Positions 47,259 through 60,013 of a DNA stretch of 64,000 bases are shown here, piece after piece. How positions within the stretch are numbered: the first letter of the stretch is position 1; each line of letters starts with the position of its first letter. Source of the DNA: Myoxocephalus aenaeus (lineage: Eukaryota > Chordata > Actinopteri > Perciformes > Cottidae). A program made the translations under genes and the position numbers. Below the pieces are notes generated by a model. It was given only the letters and a program-made list of their open reading frames with translations. It was not told where the DNA came from and did no database searches. The stretch covers positions 3,353,501 to 3,417,500 of the forward strand of contig JBAMJR010000140.1 in the NCBI GenBank assembly GCA_038501785.1. The letters are read 5' to 3'.

Positions 47259-48169
47259 GAGGAGAGGAGAAAGGAGGAGAGGAGAAATGAGGAGAGGAGA
47301 AATGAGGAGAGGAGAGGAGGGGAGGAGAAAGGAGGAGAGGAGAAATAAGGAGAGGAGAGGAGGAGAAAGGAGGAGAGGAGAAATAAGGAGAGGAGGGGAG
47401 GAGAAAGGAGGAGAGGAGAAATGAGGAGAGGAGAGGAGGAGAAAGGAGGAGAGGAGAAATGAGGAGAGGAGAGGAGGGGAGGAGAAAGGAGGAGAGGAGA
47501 AATAAGGAGAGGAGAGGAGGAGAAAGGAGGAGAGGAGAAATAAGGAGAGGAGAGGAGGAGAAAGGAGGAGAGGAGAAATGAGGAGAGGAGAGGAGGGGAG
47601 GAGAAAGGAGGAGAGGAGAAATAAGGAGAGTAGAAATGAGGAGAGGAGAAATGAGGAGAGGAGAAAGGAGAGGAGAAAGGAGGAGAGGAGATGAGAAAGG
47701 AGGAGAGGAGGAGAGGAGAAATGAGGAGAGGAGAAAGGAGAGGAGAAAGGAGGAGAGGAGATGAGAAAGGAGGAGAGGAGATGAGAAAGGAGGAGAGGAT
47801 GAGAGGAGAAATGAGGAGAGGAGAGGAGGGGAGGAGAGGAGAAATAAGGAGAGGAGAAAGGAGGAGAGGAGAAAGGAGGAGAGGAGATGAGAAAGGAGAG
47901 AGGAGGAGAGGAGAAATGAGAAAGGAGGGGAGAAAGGAGGAGAGGAGAAATGAGGAGAGGAGGAGAGGAGAAATGAGGAGAGGAGAGGAGGAGAGGAGAA
48001 ATAAGGAGAGTAGAAAGGAGGAGAGGAGAAAGGAGGAGAGGAGATGAGAAAGGAGAGAGGAGGAGAGGAGAAATGAGAAAGGAGAGGAGAAAGGAGGAGA
48101 GGAGAAATGAGGAGAGGAGGAGAGGAGAAATGAGGAGAGGAGAGGAAAAAGGAGGAGAGAGGAGAGGAT
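47259..48169 (+). repeat. 0.9 kb polypurine minisatellite (GGAGA/GAAATGA units)
   Basis: Over 900 bases almost purely A and G on the plus strand, built of GAGGAGAGGAG, AAATGAGGAGAG and AAATAAGGAGAG units in higher-order order. The pyrimidine strand lacks stops in two frames, producing long artificial Ser/Leu/Pro-rich frames. Mirror symmetry could allow triplex DNA. Confidence 0.95.
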
Positions 48170-50293
48170 GACTACAGGGACATAAAATCTGAGTGGAACC
48201 CAGAGGGGTGAGTGCAGAGAACAACAGAGCTGGTTCTTGACACCAGGGCATTTCATGGATTTCAAGTAGAAATAGGTTAACCACAAAGATGTTAAGGGTC
48301 ATGGGACACCCTCAAGCTCCATCTACCCTCCCAATCCACACATACAGCAGGAAGTGCTCTGACACCACTGATTACAACCAGCGCCGCGGAGCCATTCGGG
48401 GGCAGGCTAAGACCCCGCCGCTCCGTCCAAAGTGGTTCGGACGAGCCGAGAGGACACCTGGTGTGCAACTTAAGGCGGGGAGCTCCCTAACGCGTTCACA
48501 GCGGGGATGTTTAAACGAGGCCGATGATATCATTGTCTCTGGAGGAATAAAGCTCCAGATGACAAAAGTTTCAGCATCCTGCGCCAAATTATCAGCGGCA
48601 AATCCTGCACATGCATGCTCGTGTTTGCACACACAGAGTACGAGGCATATCGTACCAGAGATATCTGTCTCTCACACACAGACAGAGCTTTCCCATTCTC
48701 TTCTCAAGGCAGTGTGTGGTCTTGTCATTCATGCTTTTGTTTCCACCGTGGCCTCTCCACTTTAAATAGCCTGCTATAATCTGTCCATTCGAGCACAGCC
48801 ACATCTAGTTTCAGACTGAATTTTATAGTCTGGAATCAGAGCAGACCGTCAGATCGGAGCCCAGATCTGCTGTGGGGTTGTGCGCATGTGATGATGGAGG
48901 CTTAACATCGGCGGAAAAGGAGCTAAGTGGTGTGAAAGTATGTTGAAAAGGTTTCCACTGTTTCCTAAAAGATCAACCGCAATTTAATGAAAGATCTTAC
49001 ATCAGCTGGAGTCAGAATGATACAGGGATAGCGCCTGGCAGCTTCGCGCTTTAGCTTCGCGTGCTTCTGCACAGACCAAAATGCTTTCAATTGATGCTCC
49101 TCACGCATATGACTTAACAAACTGCTTGGGAGAGGACTAATAGTCATCATCAACTTGTTTATGGAAGGACAGTGAGTTTGAATTTAAGGGTGGCTCTGTG
49201 TGGCGTTGCAACTCAAGCATCGATTCCCAGGCGAACAAAGAAGAGGTGGGAGAAAAAAAAGAAGAAGAATGGAATCCTTTTTGAACGTTAAAAAGAAAAA
49301 AAGAGGCAGAAAGGGAGGAAAAGATAAAGAGAGGCCAGGGTGGGAACTGTCATAAAATGAACAGAGAATGAGATTCAAAGTATTTTTTCTTTTCCCACCG
49401 GACAATAAAACATGAAAAAGTATGTGTTAGAAGGATGGAGAAATCTTTCCCTGGCTCCACTGTACTGTGAAGGAGAGTCAGAGAGAGCTCCAGATGTGTC
49501 TCAAACATGCCTCAAGTTTCATTGTGATACTTAGTGGGTCTTAGTGAAGCGGACCCGGGGTTTTGTATTAAAGTCTGGCTCAACACCAGGGCCAGATGGT
49601 TCGCACATGAGAGATAGAGAGGAGCAGCTCTGACCTTAATTGTACAATTAATTGTACAGTTATCTTTCAGGTAGTTGTACACTGCACCCACCACATTACT
49701 GAGTAGTTGTGATTTATTCTACAGCTTCCAACAAGATGATGAACACCATTCCCCTGCACCAGCATCACTGTCTGGGAGTGATCTATCTGCAATGCTTTGG
49801 GCCTCTTCGGAGGCTTTGAGTCCTCATCATTACTGCATACTTAAAAATGACAATTACATGGACTTTGAGCTATTTGTGTGGCCTTTATTTTGCACTTGTT
49901 TTTCAGGTCGCCTGTAGACACGGATCCTCAAAAGGAAAAAAGCTGGTGTTTCGCGTATTTATCTGCCGTACGATGGTGCCATTTAGGTACATGTATATTT
50001 GAGGAAGAAACGGTTCTGACAAATGCAAAGGATAGTGTAACACCTCCCTCATCCCAACACGTTCACACCGAGGGGGAAAGTCACGCCTCTCCTTTCCTTT
50101 CCTCTCTTCGACAGTCACTGCTTCTCCCTGTCGAAGCATTTAGGCTTATTATGCCACAACGGAGAAATTCGCCCCCGATCACCAGTGGTGAATCACTGGG
50201 GAAATAAAGAAAGACCCAGCGGTGAGACAGTGTTGGGGCTATTTCTGGGTGGAAAATGTTGACGAATCACTGCTGATTAAAAAACATCTAAAT

Positions 50294-50460
50294 CAGCGTT
50301 TCTCAAACTTTTTTCCTGGGGACCCATCTTTTGAAAGTGACAAACCACCGCAACCCAACTCACACCAGGCCGTGTCTATAATGTGCACGTCAATGAACCT
50401 TCCAGATCATCTTCACTGCCGTTTACGCATCACTGTATGTAATCTTGAATAGGTAAACCA
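50294..50460. mobile_element. hAT-type left end
   Basis: CAGCGTTTCTCAAACTTTTT, CCTGGGGACCCATC and AAAGTGACAAACCACCGCAA mark the left terminus of a common vertebrate hAT family. The matching right end and target duplication were not found, and (TA)n expansions follow. Confidence 0.55.
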
Positions 50461-50463
50461 GAC

Positions 50464-50469
<6 letters not shown>

Positions 50470-50524
<55 letters not shown>

Positions 50525-50596
50525 GTTTGATGAATCACAACTTAGTTTTTTGTGGGTGTTATTGAAAACATATACACATGTTAATACAAAATAATA

Positions 50597-50641
<45 letters not shown>
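50470..50641. repeat. Two (TA)n microsatellites
   Basis: TA tracts at 50470-50518 and 50600-50641, separated by about 80 bases. Confidence 0.95.
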
Positions 50642-50645
<4 letters not shown>

Positions 50646-51253
50646 ATTATTGTAATATTATATTATTATTATAATTATCAGAACAACGCGGACATTCAAG
50701 CTCCGCCATGTGGCTCAAGGTTGTACTGCAGATATCAGAATAAAACCTCAACCCTTTAAACAGATTTGAATGAAAGACAGAAAATCCTGTCAGGCAATTA
50801 AGACATTTCTTTTTGCTGTTCTGGAAGCCGATGTATTTAGATTTATATCCCGCTAATTTTTCCTCTGGTATGTCAAACATTTGCTTGAAGGAGCTTAACA
50901 GTTTGATGGAAACACTGCTATAGCTAACATGCCATACAGGCTTTCCGTATCTCAAATTCATATTTTCTTGACTCCAAGCCAAACAAGCTGGTTGATATGC
51001 TGCCAACTGGAACATAAACTGTTATGCTTCTGGCTTCTTTCATGGAGTGTTTGTTTTGGTTTTCTTTTTTACTCTACATAAGAGCAGAGTGTGCATTTTT
51101 TTTTTATATCAGGCACAGCGTCATAAGCGGCAGTTTTTTTGTGAGGAGCGAAATAAAAGACAGGGGACACGAAGAGCACAGGAGGAGAAACCTTGCGTCT
51201 GATTGGCCGTCGCAGGTGCAGATTTGGGTGTGCATTGCTGTGGACTGACGGTC

Positions 51254-51354
<101 letters not shown>

Positions 51355-51554
51355 TCGCATCTGATCAGTGTCAGGAATGACAGCTCTGCATCCTGAAGGC
51401 TTTGGGGGAAGCATGTGCAGCGCGGGTGTTGCGTTTACGTGTGTGTGACTGCACAGCATCAGCGCTTTGTATCCAAGTGGTGTGTGTTTGAAAACGCCAT
51501 TTTTATGAGTGATTCCACCTGAACAGTGTTAACTATGTCAGCTCTATGTCCTAA

Positions 51555-51556
<2 letters not shown>

Positions 51557-51622
<66 letters not shown>

Positions 51623-51739
51623 CTATGTGGGAGGGAGAGAGCTGGGATTCCCTAAAGCGTGTAAATCCTCAACCGGCACGGATTCCCAGGCATCGCGTGC
51701 AGCAGGGTGGGACTCCCGAGCTAAACCACGCCTCCACAC

Positions 51740-51786
<47 letters not shown>
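51557..51786 (+). repeat. (GT)n and (CA)n microsatellites
   Basis: GT tract at 51557-51621 and a complementary CA tract at about 51746-51786, about 125 bases apart; the two could pair. Confidence 0.95.
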
Positions 51787-51788
<2 letters not shown>

Positions 51789-53569
51789 CACACAGTAGAC
51801 AACAGCTCCTGACTGAGGCCAGCGTAATGTTAGGAGCAGGGCTTAAACTGGTGTCGTGGGAGGGTTAATGGATTTCAACCATTTATTCACCTGTCATCCC
51901 CATTAAATCCATAGCTGGTCCTTCCGTGACCAAATGAGACCTCTTATCTCCATAACAACCCTCATCTGGTTAACCTCAACCCCGCTTACTCTCCAGTGTG
52001 GGTGCGCGTGTGTGTGTGTGTCAGTGTAAATGCATATCTCCTGTATGCTCGCGGCAGCACTAGTGGAAACACAGAATGATACTTATCTCATGTAAATAGG
52101 AAAGCAACGATCCAATGTACCTTTCGGATAAATCCTCGCTATGTCTGGCTGCAACACCTTGAGACTAATGCGTTTTTTTGAAGTCAAAGAGCCGGTTTGG
52201 CTGATGGGTCTCACATGTCGGGGTGGTTTTGGTTGCAGTGTGGGTGGTCAGTCCCCACTACATCAGAGCGCTGACAAGAAAAAAACAGTTGCACTGTTGT
52301 GTGCGTGTCGCGGTGGTGGATGTGTGTTCGAGGGAGGGTGCCGGGTGAGAGTGCAGCTTATTATGGTCGACTGGGCCCAAAACATGTCATTGCTGAGAAA
52401 TGGTCGGCTCTCCACCGCCAAACTATTTTCAGTGAAACGCTTTTCATTTTGAACATTAGTATAATTATACTGTGAAAGTGCACGTAAACAAAGTCGGCCT
52501 CCTCCTCGGATTGCTGCAATATTTACAGGTGACACATTGATTCTCAATTTGGAAACGGTTCAAATTTGAATCCCAGCGAGACTTCTTTTGGTGGGAGTGG
52601 TCCTTTAGCTGCTATATCCAACACCTGCAATACGTTTAAGTACTTGTATATACTTTTTTTTATTCAGTCTGTATGTTTAATATTCTTCTCTACTGTTTTT
52701 TATTGTTTTCTATTACTGTTTATTTCTATTACTTGACTTTTATCTTTTATTCACTTATGCGGGACTAATAAGGGATTATTTTATTTTAGTTTATATGGGT
52801 GGATTATGTGGCATCAAGGTGACCTATACTGTATAGAAGGACCATCTTTCAACAGGGGGATAATGAAACGCCACAAGCTGCAGCTTTACTGGGCGACAGG
52901 ACTGATCAGCAACTCGTCGGCAGTTGCTCACAAATTGCGCTTTGCTCTTAGAAGTCAGGCAAGTCTCAGCACAAGCACCAGCACACTCCCAAATCTAGAA
53001 GATCCTAACTACACAAACGCACCACTCGCTGGTCTTCGCCTCAGGTTGTAAATCTCAACGAACATGGCAGCTGTTCTGGAAACAAGCCTTTAAATGTCAA
53101 CATATTTCTTCTGTCATGTCTGAAATACTGTGGTTGAGCATTTTTATTTTTGGGATGGGTCACTGGGACCAACTGATGCAGCCCTCGGAGACACTTCATG
53201 ACTGATCTTGAGTCTATAATGCCTGAAGAAGGGCTTCAGATAAGCTGCATGGCATTTTTACTGATCCCAATTGAGTCCTGACGTCATCTGTCATTTGGCG
53301 TTAACGAAACAGCTTGTCAATGAATCATGTGAAACCCTTCAGAATAAAAGACCCTCTGTTGTGAAGTCGCTGTGTTTACAAACCAGAGAGCTTATAATCT
53401 GGCAATCTGTACCACTTTGACCCACACAGCTTCTCCAGTTTTCTTCTTCTTCTTTTTTTTTTTTTTACCAAAAATGTTCTGTTTGTTGGTTTTTGTTTGG
53501 TTTGTCTTTCCATTTTTGTTTTGTTCCGTTTGTCTCTGTCTCTTGTCCCCAATGCTATAAAAGTTTGAA

Positions 53570-53593
53570 TTATTATTATTATTATTATTACTC
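53570..53593 (+). repeat. (ATT)n microsatellite
   Basis: About seven ATT units. Confidence 0.85.
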
Positions 53594-54272
53594 TTGAAAT
53601 TTGGATGTATAATGTCGTGGACAAACTCCCTTATATGTTCACCTATACAGTGACAAGGAGAAATGATAAGGAGGACCAAGATGTACTACCTTATGTAGAA
53701 GGTTGCTTTGCTCTGCAGCTCACAGCCACAGTGCAGCATCTCAGAACTGTTTGACTGATCCGTTACACAGTAAGTGTCAAAGACCTACTGATTGTAAATG
53801 AGGGGAAAATAAATGATGCTCTGTACAGCTTGCAACCAGCCTATTTTTAGCGTGTGCATACAAGAGTGCAGTGCAATACGGGCTAATGCGTGTCCATGTG
53901 TGCAGCCTTGATGCGTAAACCTGACACCATTACAACATGTGATGCACACCACCTGTGCAAACAGCACTACAAAGACTTCCCTGTTTTCATGCACTGGCCC
54001 TTTAATTGGCCTTTAATTGGGCCAGAGCCTCGCACAGTTAGGACAGTGAGACATAACCAGGCAGCTGTGGACTGAACAGGAGCAGAGACGGGAGATTAAC
54101 TGTGGCTGGAAATTGACTTTTCCCGACATCAACTAGTCGGTAACCTGTTATTTTCAATAGTGATCAGCAGTTCAGAGAACTGCATGCATTATGACGCAGG
54201 ATCTTTTAATAATGAAGGATATTTACATGAAGATAAATAAGCTTAAGCTGTTATAGATAGCCGTCAACACAC

Positions 54273-54299
54273 GCGCACACACACACACACACACACACC
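54273..54299 (+). repeat. (CA)n microsatellite
   Basis: Short CA tract of about 13 units. Confidence 0.9.
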
Positions 54300-55989
54300 T
54301 CTATAGTCCAAAATACTTGGTGATTTACAAAACCACATCTGAGAAGTTATGCAATGTTCAAACATGTGGCCAGTTCTGAAAACAAACCATGGCACGCAAC
54401 GGCAGCGAGGTCGTTTTATACACTGGAGAGACGGCTCTGCTCTCTCTACTCTCTACTACCTTCCTCTCTTCCTGAATCTGTCTGAACCCCTCTCTTTTAT
54501 TCCCAGAGGAGCACTCACAGGGAAAGCGGTCGGACATTATTAGCTCAGCAACATGCCACTGAGTTTTTCCTGACATAGGTTGAGCCCTTAAATAGACTTA
54601 CCACTGCAGCAGGGACCAATGTCAGAGCCATTGATCCTTGAACTGGAAATGGAACCGAAAATGACAATGTAACAAAATGAAATGGCACTAATGCTGATGA
54701 CGGGGTCATGTTCCGGGACAACTGAACTAAAGCGTGCACTTAACGGTTGATAAGAAACATGTGACGGCTTCTTTAAGGTCCCGCATGATGTGTAATTTTC
54801 GTGTAATCGTTACCACACTGGAGTGGCAGGAAGCCAGACAGAAGGTTGTGTAGCAGACATTATAACCACTCTAACGCACCTCACCATCATTAACCAGTGG
54901 TATTTCACAGAGACAAGAATGTCTTTGTTGAATTCATCTTTCAACATGCACAAACCCCCGTCAAAAAATAGGCAAATTGTGGAATTATTAACCAATAACA
55001 TGCCAACATCTTATTTAGGCACCAAGCACTGTTAAAAAGTCAGTCTGCATTTGGGTGGTACATGGAGAACCCGGCACAAAAAGCTGTTTATAGTGAAAAT
55101 GTGTTTTCGTGATTTGATTATGCTAATCTTAGGAAGCCAGTATAATTGTGCAATTCAGGTTTTATAGGCAGTAGTTCTTGAATTTGGCAGGAATGATCAC
55201 ACTAAATTACCCAGAAGATGGTAACAGAAGAAATAAGATGTGAGATTTGGTTCTAATCAGGGAAGGGTTGATGGAGAGTTTATCTACCTTTCTGGCCTGA
55301 AATACATATTTATCGAGTAAAATGTAAAACCCACTGAAAGTCACATGGAAATACTTTAAAATTGCTATAAAATACAGGAAGAATAAAAATTGGAGCAGAT
55401 ACTGGAGATAAAAAGAAGTGTGAAGACACTGTGGAAAGCCAAGATTCCTCCACTTTTTTTTCTTCCCATATCCTGCATTTGATTGAACTGATTCAACAGG
55501 TGATCGGATTTTTTTATTTATATTTTTACGAGAAGATTCAGCAGTTCCAATGAAAGCAGCATGTGTGGATCCATTGTTCTGTCTTCGGTTATGTGTGTGT
55601 ATTGCACATGTCTGTTTATGTAGACAGCATCCTGTGAAGAAGCAGAGGAAAATCATGCCATTGTGCTGGTGTATGTCGACACCTCCTTCCTCCCTCCGCC
55701 TCACCCGCACTTCAACTGAAACAGACGCACTGCGATAGAAAGTGAGTTTTTCTTTTGAACCTCCAGACTACGTTTTGGCTTTGTAATACTGCAAGGTCTG
55801 TATCACTTTATCATCAAAATACATGTATAAAACATTCATATTTTATAATGAACTGTTGTGATTTAGAATAGCATTTCTCTCAAATTATAAATACAGTATT
55901 CTCATCCTTCCTTGCCTTTTGTGAAATATTTCTTCTTTTTATCATTTTAAAAACTTGGGAGGAAAAAAATCCAGGTTGTCTTTACAAAC

Positions 55990-56545
55990 TTCGGAAAAAT
56001 AGTATGCTTATAGTAAAATCATTTAGAAATAGTTAGCTTGACCTAATAGATAAATGTTCAAAATAGTTATCTAAATGTAAAAGATAAGTAGTTGAAATAG
56101 TTAGCAAAAAGTAATACATGGTTAAAATTGTTAACTAAATGTAAACATTTAAATTGTTGTATAGACGTAATGGATAAATGTTCCGAAATGTTAGCTAAAT
56201 ATAACAGATAAGTGGTGATCTAAAAGTAATAAACATTTGAAATTATTAGTGAAACGTAATAAATGGTAGAAATAGTTTGCTAAAAGTAATAAATAGAAAT
56301 AATAGTTGTGAAAATAATAAACGGTAGAAAAAGCTAGACATAGCAAATAAATAGTTGAAATAGTAAGCTAGAGAAAATGGAGAAATTGTTTGCCAAAAGT
56401 AATAGTTTGCTGAAAATCAAGTAATAAATGATTGAAATAGTTAGCTGGATATAATGGATAAGTGGTCAAAATAGTTATAAAAGTGATAAATGTTTGTAAT
56501 AGTTAGGTCAAATATTTAATAGCTGCATTTAACAGATAAATGGTT
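55990..56545. repeat. Degenerate minisatellite related to 13900-14310
   Basis: Repeated phrases GAAATAGTTAGCTAAATGTA, AATGGATAAATGTT and TTAGCTGGATATAATGGATAAG give a unit of roughly 30-35 bp. The wording is the same as in the array at 13900-14310, but no matching flanking sequence was seen. Confidence 0.65.
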
Positions 56546-57280
56546 TAAATAGCTCTGGACCCATGTGCAGACATCAAAATGCAGGTGTTCCGAATCTTAA
56601 ATTGTAAAAAAAAATCGTCGCATGTGACTTTCAAATGTATTCTTCTTCAAAAATCCAGGGAGAAAAAGGACAAAAGGTGCATCTCCATCAGGTCTGGTCA
56701 CCAGATCCACCTTCTGCCGTGCAAGACATGGAACACAAGAATCCTCTTTGGAAAAGTACGGTTGGGGAACCGAACATCCTCTAGTATGCCCCGGGACAAG
56801 AGAGAAACGCCTATATGTACATAACGAATGACACACCATTAAATTCACATTTACCGACATTCCAACTGTATGCAACAGCTGTGTGGAGAATTAATTACAT
56901 GTAGTACTAGCACGAGGGATGGTGAGATGGAGGGGAGGAAACACATATGGAGGGAGAGATGGATTGGCACGAGTTGCCTGTAATGTATTGCTTCCACAGG
57001 ATGCCCTGCACGCTAAAAAGAAACCATAATTGGCCTTGATCACGCTCAGCCATTGAGACGTATAGTAAAAGTGACTGGCAGTGGAGAGATAGGGAGAGAG
57101 AGAGAGATCGAAAGGGAAGGGAAGGGTGGGCGAGATGGTAAGGCAGTGTGACAGAGTGATTTTTCAGAAGAGGATGAACTGTAAATATTGACCCTGGAGA
57201 AGAGGACAATATGTGTGTGCAAGATGCGTGCGTGATATTGTTTCCCTGCTGGTGCAGAGAAATTATATCACGATAGCGAC

Positions 57281-57313
57281 ACACACACAAACACACACAC
57301 ACACACACACACA
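57281..57313 (+). repeat. (CA)n microsatellite
   Basis: CA tract of about 16 units with one interruption. Confidence 0.9.
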
Positions 57314-57539
57314 GTTTAAGTTCTTCACTGGTCTGGAAAATGCATCAGCTGTGACTCCTATTGAGACGAGATAAACGTGGTTTTAGAACTGTTACAGTGG
57401 TTACGTGTATAGTTTAACAACTGAGAACTTTTTTAACACGGAAGATTCTCTTAAAAGGTTTCAGTACGAACCCTTAAAGCACACGCAAGGAGCTAAGATG
57501 TCTCTGATCCTCGTCAGGATGGAGTTTTAAATTCTTCCC

Positions 57540-57945
57540 TAAGCCGTCAATGCACAGTATTTATGAAAAAGCGGCGGCCCACCTGAAAGAACTTCGTCGC
57601 TCCAAATCTCCCCAACTCCAATCAGATGACCCCTTGACCCTTTGCGCCCCCATGACTAATCCTCATAGCAGATTGGGCCTTCAGCTCGACGACCCCCCCA
57701 TCTTTGGAATGCACTTCCCCGCCATCTACGAGCGCTGGCGACTGTTGTGTCCTTCAAACGAGGCCTCAAAACCTTTTAGTTCAGGAAGGATTAATTTTTG
57801 TTCCGAGCACTGAAATACTTTTTAATTCACACTGCGCCTCGAAGTCATATTGGGATTTAACGTGTCAACACCTGCGGTCTGCTTCGCCTTTAATTTTTTT
57901 TTTATTGTAGCACTTTACCTTTTGATGAAAGGTATGATCAAATGA
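57540..57945 (+). mobile_element. LINE 3' end, degraded
   Basis: One frame at about 57698-57805 reads PHLWNALPRHLRALATVVSF then KRGLKTF, stop, FRKD, matching the WNxLPxxIRxxxxxxxFKxxLKTxLF ending of many LINE reverse-transcriptase polyproteins. Downstream GCACTTTACC and GATGAAAGGT resemble the usual 3'UTR end of fish LINEs. In-frame stops show it is dead. Clade not resolved. Confidence 0.6.
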
Positions 57946-58117
57946 ATGATTACAATCTGTAGCGACTACGTATAAATAGTGAGTTATTAAATTTTTATTT
58001 GCCAAGATACTTACAGCCGCCCAGGATTTTACGAGCGCTAAGCTACTTTTCACTTCACTCACGTATTAATTATAAAGCAATTTCTATTGTAAGAAGGGTT
58101 CATGAACAGATCCTGGG

Positions 58118-58137
58118 ATAGGGTTTTTACTTGTTAA

Positions 58138-58196
<59 letters not shown>

Positions 58197-58220
58197 ACAT
58201 TTAACAAGTAAAAACCCTAT
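58118..58220. repeat. 22 bp palindrome with (TA)n loop
   Basis: Arms ATAGGGTTTTTACTTGTTAAAT (58118-58139) and its exact complement (58199-58220) enclose a (TA)n tract. Part of the right arm, AGTAAAAACCCTATGTGTGT, is repeated once more just downstream at about 58239. Confidence 0.9.
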
Positions 58221-59633
58221 GTGTGTAAAAAAAAAAAAGTAAAAACCCTATGTGTGTGTGTGCATTTATGTATTTTTACTAACGAAGAACCCCGCAAGCT
58301 ACCAAATAGGAAAAATATATGTTCTTACACAGCCCAGCTTTGCTTTTACATGTGGAGCCTCAGAGTGTGGGACAGAGCGTAAAAACAAGTATCTCACGCC
58401 AAAAGCGTGAGAGCTGGCAACCCCAGCTCATAACAAAGATCACAATTGTCATGACACAGACTCGCTCACCCTTCTTCTCTCCCTCTTCCTGCATCTCTCT
58501 CCCGGCCCTTGTCCTGGTATGCCCTCCCTCCCTCCGTCATGCCGCTGTCCCTGTTGAGCGACTCATGCATGGATACAATGTGCTCCACTGTGCTCTTTGA
58601 AGGCTAGCATTACTGTTCACACGCAATCGGCACCGAACACCGATGTTTCTCCCTCCTTCTCGCTTTCATTTTTTTCCTCCCTTCCACTTTTATCCATCTT
58701 TTATCCCTTCGTTATTTGTCCTGTTTCAAGACACAGCTGGGGAAACTAGTAAAACCGTCAGAAACATTTATGATTGTATAGCAAACGCTTACTTTTACCC
58801 AAGTGAAGGTATTAATACATTCTCTTAAATTCATCCGGTATTTATCATTTACAAGGTACTAAATGATGTTGGAGTCACATTTACACATTCTCCGGCATAT
58901 TTCCCCTCATTTATCCTGAAAGCTCGGTTCACAAAATATACAGTATCTGCTGAATATGACCAGCGTGCATCTTTCTTCAATTACAGGTTTACAACCCCTC
59001 TTGCTCGCAAAGCAATGAGCAAAAGCAGCCACTGGTCTCACCACAATCACATTAGAACTAACCTGATGTTCTTCCTCTAATTATTTTAACTGCACCAGAA
59101 ACATGAAACACATTACGTCAAAAATAAAAGCCAAACCTTTAATGAAGTTGGCATGGGTTCACAATGACTGTGCGTCAAAGCAATTACATGTATATTCATT
59201 TGAGTGAAAATGTTGACGACCGGTTCCCCCCCCCCCCCCACGTTTTTCTCATTTCAGGAAGAAATATGGAAACATACAAGCGATCGATAAGTATTTCAAC
59301 AGTGGGCTCTTGAGTCTTTCCTATCTTCTGTCAGCCTCCAATTGTTTCCATGTGCTCGACCTCAGGAATCTCTCCTGGATATTCAGAGCATGCCACTGCC
59401 ACAGTGGGAATATGATACCTGACTTTCTGTCTCCACCTCTCTCCTGTTTTTCCCCTCTCAGTGACAAAAATATTATCTCCTTTTTTATTTTTTTATTTCA
59501 CATTTTGTCTTGCTTATGTCCAAGCACAATTTGACAATCTACTCCCCTGTGTGGACGGACGTTTAGTGTCATTCCCTCATGGCTCTCTTATACGTGTGTG
59601 AGATTTAGTCGAATGCATTGAAAGCCTTAATGA

Positions 59634-59638
<5 letters not shown>

Positions 59639-59675
<37 letters not shown>
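59639..59675 (+). repeat. (GT)n microsatellite
   Basis: About 18 GT units. Confidence 0.94.
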
Positions 59676-59677
<2 letters not shown>

Positions 59678-59964
59678 CTTCTAGTGATAGCGTATAGGAA
59701 GTAAATTAACTCATTTCTGCAGGGCTGGTCTCTCTCTCTCCCTCTCTTTCTCTCTCTCTCTCTCTCTGCTCGCTTTGACAGATCGTTTTCATAACCACTT
59801 TTCTGAGGTCACAGCCGTCTGCTGTAGTCACGCAACCCTTCGCCTGCTCAGTCAGCTTTACATGCACACACACACACACACATAGTAAATGTACACATGT
59901 GCACACACACACTACTACAGTAATACTACACTATACAAAAGCCCGTCTTAAAGAGACAGTGTGC

Positions 59965-59967
<3 letters not shown>

Positions 59968-60010
<43 letters not shown>
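59968..60010 (+). repeat. (CT)n microsatellite
   Basis: About 21 CT units; a shorter CT-rich stretch lies at 59730-59767. Confidence 0.94.

Positions 60011-60013
<3 letters not shown>

Noticed and set aside
47126..48302. Overlapping minus-strand reading frames of 386 and 356 codons, the longest simple frames after the ahrr exon
   Set aside because: They are read through the polypurine array. The products are endless Ser/Leu/Pro repeats in two frames at once, which reflects absence of stop codons in pyrimidine repeats and not a gene.
48289..48765. Plus-strand 158-codon frame
   Set aside because: No recognisable domain, splice context or codon pattern. It is likely chance in intronic sequence.
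52806..53051. Plus-strand 81-codon frame
   Set aside because: No recognisable domain or splice sites consistent with ahrr or another gene.
55207..55710. Minus-strand 167-codon frame with hydrophobic Phe/Tyr-rich middle
   Set aside because: AT-rich intronic sequence with no family features; the hydrophobicity follows from T-rich composition.
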